Below are positions 24,442 to 31,857 of a stretch of DNA of 64,000 nucleotides, piece by piece. The stretch is taken from positions 248,001 through 312,000 of the forward strand of contig CALNYS010000004.1 of the NCBI GenBank assembly GCA_942490855.1, read 5' to 3'. Both the position numbers and the translations under genes were made by a program. The stretch comes from CALNYS01 sp942490855. Its GTDB lineage: Bacteria > Planctomycetota > Phycisphaerae > Phycisphaerales > UBA1924. The notes below the pieces were generated by a model. It did not search any database, was not told the origin of the DNA, and saw nothing but the letters and a program-made list of their open reading frames with translations. Within the stretch, counting starts at the first letter, position 1, and each line of letters opens with the position of its first letter.

Positions 24442-25764
24442 ATGCGCGTCCTGATCGCACTCGTTCTTTCCCTCGCGACGTCGCTCTCGGCGCACGCCGC
24501 GTCGCTGCTCGCGAACGTCCCCACCGCCTCGGGCCCGCGCGACGTGGTCTGCGAAGCGATCGAGATTGTTCTTGCCGACGACGACGGCGAGCCGAGCGCG
24601 GTCATGCACGCGTACTCCTACTCCGTCGACGACGGGAACGACCGCCCGGTGACGTTCCTCTGGAACGGCGGCCCCGGCGCCTCGTCCGCCCTCCTCCACA
24701 CCAGCTTCGCCGGCCCCGTCACCGCGCCGCTCGAGCGCGACCACGCAGACAAGCTCGCGCACAACCCGCTCACGCTCATCGACCTGACCGACCTCGTCTT
24801 CGTTGACCCCGTCGGAACCGGGCTCAGCCGAGCGATCCCCGAGCGCGACGCCGCGGGGTTCTGGGGCGTGACCGAGGACGCCGAGGCCGCCGCGCAGTTC
24901 GTCGCGCTGTTCCTCGCCGAACGCGGGCCGCCGGTGCGCCCTGTCTACCTCTGCGGCGAGAGCTACGGCGCCGTCCGCGTCGCCGCGATGCTCGAACCGC
25001 TGCGCACGTCCGGCATCCGCCCCGAAGGCTTGATCCTGATCTCCCCCGCCCTCGAGTCGCGCACGCTCAGCCCGCGACCGAAGACCGCGCCAGCGCGCAC
25101 GGCGCGCGCCGACACACTCCCCACGCTCGCGGCGATCGCGCTCGCGAACGGCGCCCGTCACGCCGACGATCCGCGCTCCTTCATCGAAGACGCGTGCGAT
25201 TTCGCACACGGCCCGTACCTCGAAGCGCTGCGCTCCAGCGGACGTCCGTCCGCAGAGACAATCGAGCGCCTCGCCGCGCTCCGCGACCGGTTCACCGACA
25301 GGCCCGACACCGACGACATGGACCAGCACGACGCGCGCTTCCCGCAATCCAACGACGCGATGAACGGCATCGAGATCGACGGGCTGGGGCAAGCGCTCAG
25401 CCACCTCCTGCGGCGCGCCCACGCGATCGAGACCGACGGGCGCTACACGCTCTTAAACCGCGAGGCGAACAGGCGATGGAAGAGCCCAAGCGGACGCCGC
25501 GGGCTATCCCGCTCGGACATCCGCGCGACGCGCATGATCGCCGACGCGGGCGACGCAGGCTTCTCCCCGCGCGTCTTCATCGCCGGCGGCTGGTACGACC
25601 TCGTCACACCCTTCGCGATCAGCCGCCGCCTCGAGCGCGAGGGCGCGTTCGGGGGCGCCGACGTCACCGTGACGGACTACCCCGCGGGCCACGTCATCTA
25701 CGCGGACCCCGAGGCGCACGACGACCTGGCGCGCGATCTCAGGGAGTGGTGGAACAGCCTGTAG
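24442..25764 (+). CDS. Exported serine carboxypeptidase, peptidase family S10
   Basis: 440 aa. Signal peptide MRVLIALVLSLATSLSAHA. Family S10 hallmarks: substrate-binding WNGGPGASS (Trp74), nucleophile Ser174 in CGESYGAVR, catalytic Asp386 in GGWYDLVTP and His417 in PAGHVIY. It removes C-terminal amino acids at acidic pH in characterised members. Bacterial S10 enzymes are less common than eukaryotic ones but recur in planctomycetes. Together with the DPP-IV-like protease and the POT transporter elsewhere in the window it suggests a protein-degrading lifestyle. Confidence 0.92.
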   Translation: MRVLIALVLSLATSLSAHAASLLANVPTASGPRDVVCEAIEIVLADDDGEPSAVMHAYSYSVDDGNDRPVTFLWNGGPGASSALLHTSFAGPVTAPLERDHADKLAHNPLTLIDLTDLVFVDPVGTGLSRAIPERDAAGFWGVTEDAEAAAQFVALFLAERGPPVRPVYLCGESYGAVRVAAMLEPLRTSGIRPEGLILISPALESRTLSPRPKTAPARTARADTLPTLAAIALANGARHADDPRSFIEDACDFAHGPYLEALRSSGRPSAETIERLAALRDRFTDRPDTDDMDQHDARFPQSNDAMNGIEIDGLGQALSHLLRRAHAIETDGRYTLLNREANRRWKSPSGRRGLSRSDIRATRMIADAGDAGFSPRVFIAGGWYDLVTPFAISRRLEREGAFGGADVTVTDYPAGHVIYADPEAHDDLARDLREWWNSL

Positions 25765-25788
25765 CGGCGCCCATAGACGGCGTCCGCT

Positions 25789-26511
25789 TTAGAAATCCCG
25801 CCCGAGCAACCCGCGGGGTGTCGCGATCACCGGCTTGTCCCACGTCGGCACATAGAACAACACGACGCCGGGCGTCAGCGAATCCAAACGGCGCGTCACA
25901 GTGTGCCCGTCGGCGAGCGTGATGATCCGGAGTGAACCGGGGAGATCGTAGTCCTCCGGGCGCTGTCCCCAGTTCTCGCGAACGAGCAGCCCCTTGCGAG
26001 CCGGGTGACGGACGGTTGTGCTCTTCTGCACGAGGTGCTTGTCGATCGACTGCTGAGCGATCTCGCCGAAGTAACTCGGCTCGGCGTACGCCGCGAATGT
26101 GAGCCACGAGTGTGTGCCGTAGGCGTAGCGGGGACGAGACGCGTTCGGTGTCTCGCCCTCACGGGGACCGATCCGATCTGCCACCGCCGTCGCGTCGTAC
26201 CCGAGGTCGGTGATGTACGCCGCCCACCAGTGGCACTGCGATTGGTACGCGGCCGGCGAGAGGAACCCGTTAAACGAATACTGCGCTTCGAGACTCCGCT
26301 CAATTCCATAGAACGGGAACTCGTCCCGGTGATCGGACATGAACGCCGAGAGCACAAGGAACCCGTCGCGCTGCCGGGCCTCGATCGCGCGCAACCTTGC
26401 CGATTCTTTCGCCCCGCTGATCGCCGGGAGAAGCATGCTCAGCACCACAGCAATCACGCCGATCACGACGAGCAGTTCAAGCAGCGTGAAGGCGGCTCGT
26501 GGGGGTTTCAT
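25789..26511 (-). CDS. Pseudopilin-like protein (prepilin-type N-terminus)
   Basis: 240 aa from ATG 26511. MKPPRAAFTLLELLVVIGVIAVVLSML is a prepilin-peptidase site with Glu5 and hydrophobic helix. The C-terminal part ends in a strand with ITLADGHTVTRRLDSL, a variant of the H-X9-DG element in which the His is replaced. It belongs to the abundant planctomycete family of prepilin-like exported proteins whose assembly and role are unresolved. TACGAT ends 6 nt before the ATG and no ribosome binding site is present, so it is probably leaderless. Divergent from 26646-27533. Confidence 0.82.
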   Translation of the reverse strand: MKPPRAAFTLLELLVVIGVIAVVLSMLLPAISGAKESARLRAIEARQRDGFLVLSAFMSDHRDEFPFYGIERSLEAQYSFNGFLSPAAYQSQCHWWAAYITDLGYDATAVADRIGPREGETPNASRPRYAYGTHSWLTFAAYAEPSYFGEIAQQSIDKHLVQKSTTVRHPARKGLLVRENWGQRPEDYDLPGSLRIITLADGHTVTRRLDSLTPGVVLFYVPTWDKPVIATPRGLLGRDF

Positions 26512-26517
26512 CGCAGG

Positions 26518-26523
26518 ATCGTA
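26518..26523 (-). promoter_or_regulatory. Leaderless-type -10 element of the pseudopilin-like gene
   Basis: Minus strand TACGAT-CCTGCG-ATG. Nearly the same 15 bases (TACGAT-CCCGCC-ATG) start the second pseudopilin-like gene at 28709. Confidence 0.6.
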
Positions 26524-26645
26524 CGCGCACGCGATTCTTGCGTTCCTCAATCATTCATCATTTTATATTTTCTAACGTGCCGAACCTTCTGTGCACGCCC
26601 GCGTCGAAGACCGCCTGACGCTTCTGGTAATGCAAGGAGAGTGAC

Positions 26646-27533
26646 ATGCGCCGCACCCGTTTCATTGTCGCCGCGGTCCTTGTTCTTGCTGCAGGTCTCG
26701 CTGTCGGGGTGTGGCTCGTGCGCCCCGCTGCGCACAGCGGTAGCGCGCACGCCCATGAAGAACACCAACGCCTCGCACAGGACTCCGCAGCGAGCCCGCC
26801 CGTCCCGTTCTCATCTCGCGAGGCGGTGCTCACCGCGCTCGCGAACACCCCGCACGGCCCGCCCCCGGGACTCCCCCACGAGAGCGCGCTCCCGCGCGAC
26901 GTCGGGACCGCCCCACCCAGCGACGCCGCACACAACGAACTCCTCAACCATCTCGCGACGTTCTTCACACTCCTCGCCTCCGGGTCCGCGCCGGAGTACG
27001 AAGCGTGGGCGCGCTCGCGCGGCTACACGCTCGACGCGGAACAGCGCGACGATGCCCTCGCCGCCTTCCGCTACTACTGCGACGACGAACCGAGCCTAGA
27101 ACCTGAGCACGGGGCGCTGTTCCGCGCGATCTTCCCCGCCTCGCTCGCGTTCGCGGGCGGGCAGCTCACGCCGGCGGCGCTGAGCACCGCCGAAAACACA
27201 TCGCGCATCCGCTACCTCCGCCTGCGCCCCGCCGCCGTGAGCGAGAACACCTCGTCCGTTTTCTTCTACGCACCCGAAGAGATCGAACGCTGGATCGGAT
27301 TCGCCGCCATGGGAGCAAACCGCCACTGGCGCCCGCCCATCAGCGCGCGAGCCATCGCGGAACGCGACGGCGAGGTACTCAGCGCGACCGTCTCACTCAC
27401 CGTGCAAAGCGCGAGCGGCTTGTTGATCCCGGCCAACTTGGTCATGTACCACGACCCCGAGGAGCGCGTCTGGCACACGCAGGCGATCACGATCGTCAAC
27501 GCGCCCGACCTGCAGGCGACGTGGCAGTACTGA
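26646..27533 (+). CDS. Membrane-anchored exported protein of unknown function
   Basis: 295 aa; AAGGAGAG 6 nt before the ATG. One N-terminal span (FIVAAVLVLAAGLAVGVWLV), a His/Ala/Ser-rich linker, then an alpha-helical region (HNELLNHLATFFTLLASGSA) and a C-terminal beta region ending GLLIPANLVMYHDPEERVW. The overall plan (anchor, low-complexity linker, helical domain, 'Y.DPE' C-terminus) and the adjacency to a pseudopilin-like gene parallel the 326-aa protein at 14321-15301. Not a family I can name. Confidence 0.78.
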   Translation: MRRTRFIVAAVLVLAAGLAVGVWLVRPAAHSGSAHAHEEHQRLAQDSAASPPVPFSSREAVLTALANTPHGPPPGLPHESALPRDVGTAPPSDAAHNELLNHLATFFTLLASGSAPEYEAWARSRGYTLDAEQRDDALAAFRYYCDDEPSLEPEHGALFRAIFPASLAFAGGQLTPAALSTAENTSRIRYLRLRPAAVSENTSSVFFYAPEEIERWIGFAAMGANRHWRPPISARAIAERDGEVLSATVSLTVQSASGLLIPANLVMYHDPEERVWHTQAITIVNAPDLQATWQY

Positions 27534-27536
27534 GGC

Positions 27537-28553
27537 TCAGACCGCCGCGCCGTACGCCGCCGGCATCGGTTCGCCCTGGGACTTCCACTGCGCGATCACG
27601 TCGTCGGCCTTGCCGCGGCAGTTGAGCATCTCGAGCTTGCGCACCACCATCTCGCGGATGCGGTCGCGGGCCGGCCCGAGGTACTTGCGCGGGTCGAACT
27701 CTTCCGGCTTCGTGCTGAACACCTCGCGGATGCTCGCGGTCATCGCCAGACGCAGGTCGGTGTCGATGTTCACTTTGCACACCCCGTAGGTGCGCACCGC
27801 GCGGGCGATCTGCTCCTCGGGCACGCCCATCGCGTTGGGCAGGTTCCCGCCGTGGTCGTTGACGATCTTCACGAACTCCTGCGGCACGCTCGACGAGCCG
27901 TGCATCACGAGCGGGAGCCCGGGGCAGGTCTTCATGATCTGCTCGATGCGGTCGAACGCGAGCTTGGGCTCGTTGACGAACTTGTGCGCGCCGTGGCTGG
28001 TGCCGATCGCGACCGCGAGCGAGTCGATGTTGGTCTTCTCGTAGAAGTCCTTCGCCTCGTCGGGGTCGGTGAGGAACTGCTCGATGTTCTTCGCGTACTC
28101 CGCGGCGTCGAGCCCGACGACGTCTTCCTCGATGCCCCCGAGCATGCCGAGTTCGGCTTCAACAACGACGCCGGCCGCGTGGGCGAGGTCCACCGCTTCT
28201 TTGGTCAGCGCGACGTTCTCGTCGTACGGGTGATGCGAGCCGTCGATCATGACGGAGGTGTAGCCGTCGTTGATGCAGTCCTGGATGAGCTGCACCGTGT
28301 CGCCGTGGTCGCAGTGGATGGCGATCGGGACCTCGGGGTACTCCTCGACGCACGCGTCGATGATCTTGCGCAGGAAGCGGATGTTCGCGTACTGGCGCGC
28401 CCCCTTGGAGATCTGAAGGATCACCGGCGCCTTCTCGGCGGCGCACGCCTCGATGATGCCCTGGGTGATCTCCATGTTGTTGACGTTGAACGCCCCGACG
28501 CCGAAGCCGCCTTCGTAGGCGAGATCGAACATGGGCTTGGTGGTCATCAGCAT
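27537..28553 (-). CDS. fba: Class II fructose-bisphosphate aldolase
   Basis: 338 aa. Zinc-dependent aldolase of glycolysis/gluconeogenesis. Motifs: GFGVGAFNVNNMEITQGII, IAIHCDHGD with zinc ligand His, YTSVMIDGSHHPYDENV, VEAELGMLGGIEEDVVG, AVAIGTSHGAHKF, PLVMHGSSSVP and CKVNIDTDLRLAMTA. GGAGG 7 nt upstream supports ATG 28553. The -10 box TATAGT lies at 28580-28585. Its stop faces the 26646 gene with a 3-nt gap. A single-gene transcription unit. Confidence 0.97.
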   Translation of the reverse strand: MLMTTKPMFDLAYEGGFGVGAFNVNNMEITQGIIEACAAEKAPVILQISKGARQYANIRFLRKIIDACVEEYPEVPIAIHCDHGDTVQLIQDCINDGYTSVMIDGSHHPYDENVALTKEAVDLAHAAGVVVEAELGMLGGIEEDVVGLDAAEYAKNIEQFLTDPDEAKDFYEKTNIDSLAVAIGTSHGAHKFVNEPKLAFDRIEQIMKTCPGLPLVMHGSSSVPQEFVKIVNDHGGNLPNAMGVPEEQIARAVRTYGVCKVNIDTDLRLAMTASIREVFSTKPEEFDPRKYLGPARDRIREMVVRKLEMLNCRGKADDVIAQWKSQGEPMPAAYGAAV

Positions 28554-28579
28554 CGCGCGGTCCTCCGGGTGGAAGGGCG

Positions 28580-28585
28580 ACTATA
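28580..28585 (-). promoter_or_regulatory. Probable -10 element of fba
   Basis: TATAGT on the minus strand, 26 nt before the ATG, leaving room for the GGAGG ribosome binding site. No strong -35 is visible. Confidence 0.5.
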
Positions 28586-28696
28586 CCGCGCCCCACGCCC
28601 CCTTCTTCGACACGCGCAACCCCTCACACCACAACTGACAGCGACGTGTCTCGCCGTTCACCCGAACGGGGTACGGTTTTTGTTCACTCTCTTCCG

Positions 28697-28702
28697 TACG
28701 AT
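28697..28702 (+). promoter_or_regulatory. Leaderless-type -10 element of the pseudopilin-like gene
   Basis: TACGAT, then CCCGCC, then the ATG at 28709. No Shine-Dalgarno. Matches the arrangement at 26511-26523 on the other strand. Confidence 0.6.
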
Positions 28703-28708
28703 CCCGCC

Positions 28709-29731
28709 ATGAACACACGCCGCGCGTTCACGCTTGTCGAGGTTCTCGTCGCGCTCGCGACCATCGTCCTGCTGGCGGGGCTGCTCCTCCCGGTGCTCGG
28801 GTCGGTGCGCGAAGCCTCACGCGAGATGACCTGCGCCGCGATGCAGGACCACCTGTTCCTCGCCGCGACCGCGTGGTCCGTCGAGCACCACGACGAGATC
28901 CCGGGCATCAACACCTCCTCCCACCACGCGCTGGGCGATGTCTTTGCGCAAGAGGACATGCTCTACGACTCCCACCCCGCCTCGCCCACGAGCCTCTTCG
29001 ACTGGATGAGCCCGGTGCTGGGCGCCAGCTCCGAGCTCTCGCCCAACCGCGCCGAACGCACCCGCCAGCTCTTTACCGAGTTCGCCTGCCCCTCCGCCGG
29101 GCAGCACAACGACACGCTCTGGGGCTGGTCGCCCGACATCGCCGAGTTCGAAAACATCCTCGACACGCAGAGCTTCCCGCAGATCAGCTACCTCTCCCCC
29201 GTCGCGTTCCATCTGTTCGGACGGCGCGTCGGGGGTGCGACGTACGGGCGCCACTACGGCTGGCTCGGGCCGGCGATCACCCCCTCGAACTACCGCCCGC
29301 GCACCGAGCTCGTCGGCGCGCAGCCCGCGGTGAAGATCTTCCTCGCCGACGGCACCCGCTACGTCGGCGCCTCGGGGCTTCTCGATTTCGACGTCGACGT
29401 CGCGCCGGAGTACTTCGGGTCCTTCACCTCGAGCGGGCCGATCTACATCGCGTCGACCGCGTACGGGCGCAGCCGTCATCTCGCGTCCGCCGCCGAGCGC
29501 GGGGGCAGGCCCGCGATCGCCGGAGACGCCCCCCAGCACAACCGCGACCTCTCCTACCGCCACCGCGGACGCCTCGGCGCGACGCGCTTCGACGGTTCCT
29601 TCGGCTGGCTGAGCGAGGACGAATCCAAGTCCGACGCCGTCCCGTGGTACCCCTCGGGGAGCGAGTTCACCGGGTTCCGCGCGACGCCCCAGGCCAAAGA
29701 ACGCCACGCCGAGGGATCACGCCTCTTCTGA
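28709..29731 (+). CDS. Pseudopilin-like protein with H-X9-DG motif
   Basis: 340 aa. MNTRRAFTLVEVLVALATIVLLAGLLLPVLG: short basic leader, prepilin cleavage before FTLVE with Glu5, hydrophobic pilin helix. The C-terminal half includes YRHRGRLGATRFDGSFGWLS, an exact H-X9-DG spacing. This is the family many planctomycetes carry in dozens of copies; processing by prepilin peptidase and export by a type II-like system are inferred from the N-terminus. The start is fixed by the pilin leader and by TACGAT 6 nt upstream. Confidence 0.86.
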   Translation: MNTRRAFTLVEVLVALATIVLLAGLLLPVLGSVREASREMTCAAMQDHLFLAATAWSVEHHDEIPGINTSSHHALGDVFAQEDMLYDSHPASPTSLFDWMSPVLGASSELSPNRAERTRQLFTEFACPSAGQHNDTLWGWSPDIAEFENILDTQSFPQISYLSPVAFHLFGRRVGGATYGRHYGWLGPAITPSNYRPRTELVGAQPAVKIFLADGTRYVGASGLLDFDVDVAPEYFGSFTSSGPIYIASTAYGRSRHLASAAERGGRPAIAGDAPQHNRDLSYRHRGRLGATRFDGSFGWLSEDESKSDAVPWYPSGSEFTGFRATPQAKERHAEGSRLF

Positions 29732-29786
29732 CCCGCTTGCCCGCGGCGCGCCCCGCCGCGACGATGCCGCCTGGAGGACCACCCCC

Positions 29787-30170
29787 ATGCTCCGCACCCT
29801 CGCCCTCGCGATAGCGCTCGTCTCGATTCCCGCCTGCTCGACACCCACCACCAGCGCCGGGACCGCGTACCAGTTCCGCGTCAACGAACTCATCGCGACG
29901 CTGCCCTACTCCCTCGACGCCGTGTACGCCGCCGCCGACCGCGTCGTGCGCGACGACATGCGATGGACCGTCGAATCCTCATCGCTCGGGAGCGCCAACG
30001 CGCGCATCGTCGCCCGCGGCGCCGGCGACCGCACCCGGCGCGTCGCGATGGTCGCGCTCGCAAACGGCGGCACCGAGGTGCGCATCGAGGTCAACGATTC
30101 CCCCTTCGGGAACGCCGACCGATCGCGCACGGTGATGGAACGCCTCGAGGGGCGTCTCGCCGGGAACTAA
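29787..30170 (+). CDS. DUF3568-like lipoprotein
   Basis: 127 aa. Lipobox SIPAC (Cys17). The mature domain (YQFRVNELIATLPYSLDAVY, RIVARGAGDRTRRVAMVAL, GGTEVRIEVNDSPFGNADRS) matches the small two-layer DUF3568 fold found in lipoproteins of unknown role. GGAGG lies 9 nt before the ATG. Faces the PilZ-like gene with an 18-nt gap. Confidence 0.78.
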   Translation: MLRTLALAIALVSIPACSTPTTSAGTAYQFRVNELIATLPYSLDAVYAAADRVVRDDMRWTVESSSLGSANARIVARGAGDRTRRVAMVALANGGTEVRIEVNDSPFGNADRSRTVMERLEGRLAGN

Positions 30171-30188
30171 ACCATCAGATCGCGGGGG

Positions 30189-31079
30189 TCAGGCGGACGA
30201 GTTCAGCTCGTTCTGCGCCTGCAGCTGTGAGCGCTGCACGTCCTGCACGTACCGGCACAGCGTGTTGGTCACGAACTGGCGGTACGCTAGGTGATGCCCG
30301 AAGTCGAACGCGACGCCGGCGTACACCCGACGCTGGCTGTCGATGTGCGTGTGCGCCGCCCGCGCCACGACGCCAAGCGGCGCCGGGACGTGCGGCCCGA
30401 GGTCGATCATCAGCCACAGCGCCCGCGAGCGTTCGAGACGCTCCGACTCGTCGTGCTCGATCAAAAGCCCCGCGCCGCCGCCGCCGATATTCATCAGCTT
30501 CGCCGCGAACGATGGGCCGCAGCTGGGCGTCACCAGCGAGGGCGCGTCGCCGACATAGCCCGCGAGCTGCCCCTCGCGCAGCATCTCGATGCGCGCCTGG
30601 ACCGCCGACTCCGCGGGAGCCGCCGTCGAGGGATCAAGCAGCGTCCGCGCCTCGACAGACGGCAGGATCAGGCCCGCCGTCGGCACGCGGTAGAAGGAAC
30701 GGCGCTGGCAGCGCTCGACCTTGACCGGCGCCACGATGCGGATCGCGTCCATCCGGTGATGATCGATGTCCACCTGCGCCGGACCGAGGCACTTGGTCCG
30801 GAACATCCAGCGGTTCTGACCGATCGCGATCACACCGATGAGCTCGATCCCCGGCGCGATCGGCGCCGGCTGCCCGAGCGTCACCGGACGCTGGAGAAGA
30901 ATCTCCTCGTCGCTCAGCCCGAGCACCCGGCAGCGGAAGATGAGGTCTACGCCGGACGCGTCCGGCCCCGGGACCTCTTCGCCCGGACGCGCGATGGACA
31001 CCTCGAGGCTGCCGCCGCGCTCGTGAAGCTGCTGCAGGCTCCGACGCCAATGCTCAGTGCGTGATCGTGTCGCGGGCAA
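30189..31079 (-). CDS. YcgR-like protein with C-terminal PilZ domain
   Basis: 296 aa from a TTG start at 31079, supported by AGGAG 6 nt upstream. Residues ~15-125 look like the YcgR/flagellar-brake N-terminal beta domain. Residues ~125-275 resemble PilZ: QRRSFYRVP supplies the RxxxR c-di-GMP motif and NIGGGGAGLLI stands where D/NxSxxG is expected, with an intervening Ala-rich insert of ~55 residues. The second motif is degraded (GGGGxG for SxxG), so c-di-GMP binding is likely but not certain. Planctomycete motility or attachment control is the natural guess. Confidence 0.78.
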   Translation of the reverse strand: MPATRSRTEHWRRSLQQLHERGGSLEVSIARPGEEVPGPDASGVDLIFRCRVLGLSDEEILLQRPVTLGQPAPIAPGIELIGVIAIGQNRWMFRTKCLGPAQVDIDHHRMDAIRIVAPVKVERCQRRSFYRVPTAGLILPSVEARTLLDPSTAAPAESAVQARIEMLREGQLAGYVGDAPSLVTPSCGPSFAAKLMNIGGGGAGLLIEHDESERLERSRALWLMIDLGPHVPAPLGVVARAAHTHIDSQRRVYAGVAFDFGHHLAYRQFVTNTLCRYVQDVQRSQLQAQNELNSSA

Positions 31080-31176
31080 GGGGCTCTCCTGACCGCCGGC
31101 GTCCGAAGCGCCGACGCGTCAGCATCGACCCGCCCCGAGCCCGCCTTGACCAGCCCGAGAAAAGTCCCGCGGCGTT

Positions 31177-31857
31177 CTACCCCGCCGGCCGTTCGAGACG
31201 GAGCAGCGTCCGGAAATCCACGCTCTCGGGCGTCCCCCACCCCGCGGCCTCCGCGAGCAGCGCCAGATCGCCAGCCGACCACAGGCGCAGCAGCCGATCG
31301 TCCTCACCGATCTCCCAGTCCTCAGGATCCACCCGGTCGCCACGCCGCAGCGCAACCACGGAGTCCCCCGGCGCCCAGATCATCTGCCACGCCCCGTCCT
31401 CGCTCACGCCCGTGACCCACGCCCCCTCGCTCACGTCGTCCCACACATCTAGCAGCCCGCCGTCGAGCGCCAGCCACCCGCCCGGGCGAACGACCTCCCG
31501 CGCCCTCCTGAGCAGGCGCAGGGCAGCGAGCGGGTCCACGATCTCCATCAGCGTCCCGCCGAGCAGCAACGCCGCGTCCGCCCCGTCCCCGAACGAGAGG
31601 TCCGTGGCGTCGTCGAGCAGGTCGCCCCCGCGCGTCTGCGCGCCGAGCGCCGCGCACGCCGCGAGCGCTTCGGGGTCGCGGTCGATCGCCAGCACCTCGT
31701 GCCCGCGCTCGATCATCGGCCCCGCCAGGCGACCGCCCCCGGCGCCCAGATCGACCACACGCTTGCCCGCCTCGCCCAGAAGCGACAACACCGCGTGCGT
31801 CTGCGCCGCGTGCTCCTCCGGGCTCAGCGGGAACCAGTCATCAGCGTCACGCGTCAC
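31177..31857 (-). CDS. Class I SAM-dependent methyltransferase
   Basis: 226 aa. Rossmann-type start VVDLGAGGGRLAGPMIERG (motif I), EVLAIDRDPEALAAC (acidic residue binding ribose), and a post-I region FGDGADAALLLGGTLMEI. The GTG start overlaps the transglutaminase stop by 4 nt (GTGA), so it belongs to the DUF58 - TgpA operon. The substrate cannot be deduced. The acceptor half of the fold (VVRPGGWLALDGG) is of the small-molecule type. Confidence 0.85.
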   Translation of the reverse strand: MTRDADDWFPLSPEEHAAQTHAVLSLLGEAGKRVVDLGAGGGRLAGPMIERGHEVLAIDRDPEALAACAALGAQTRGGDLLDDATDLSFGDGADAALLLGGTLMEIVDPLAALRLLRRAREVVRPGGWLALDGGLLDVWDDVSEGAWVTGVSEDGAWQMIWAPGDSVVALRRGDRVDPEDWEIGEDDRLLRLWSAGDLALLAEAAGWGTPESVDFRTLLRLERPAG

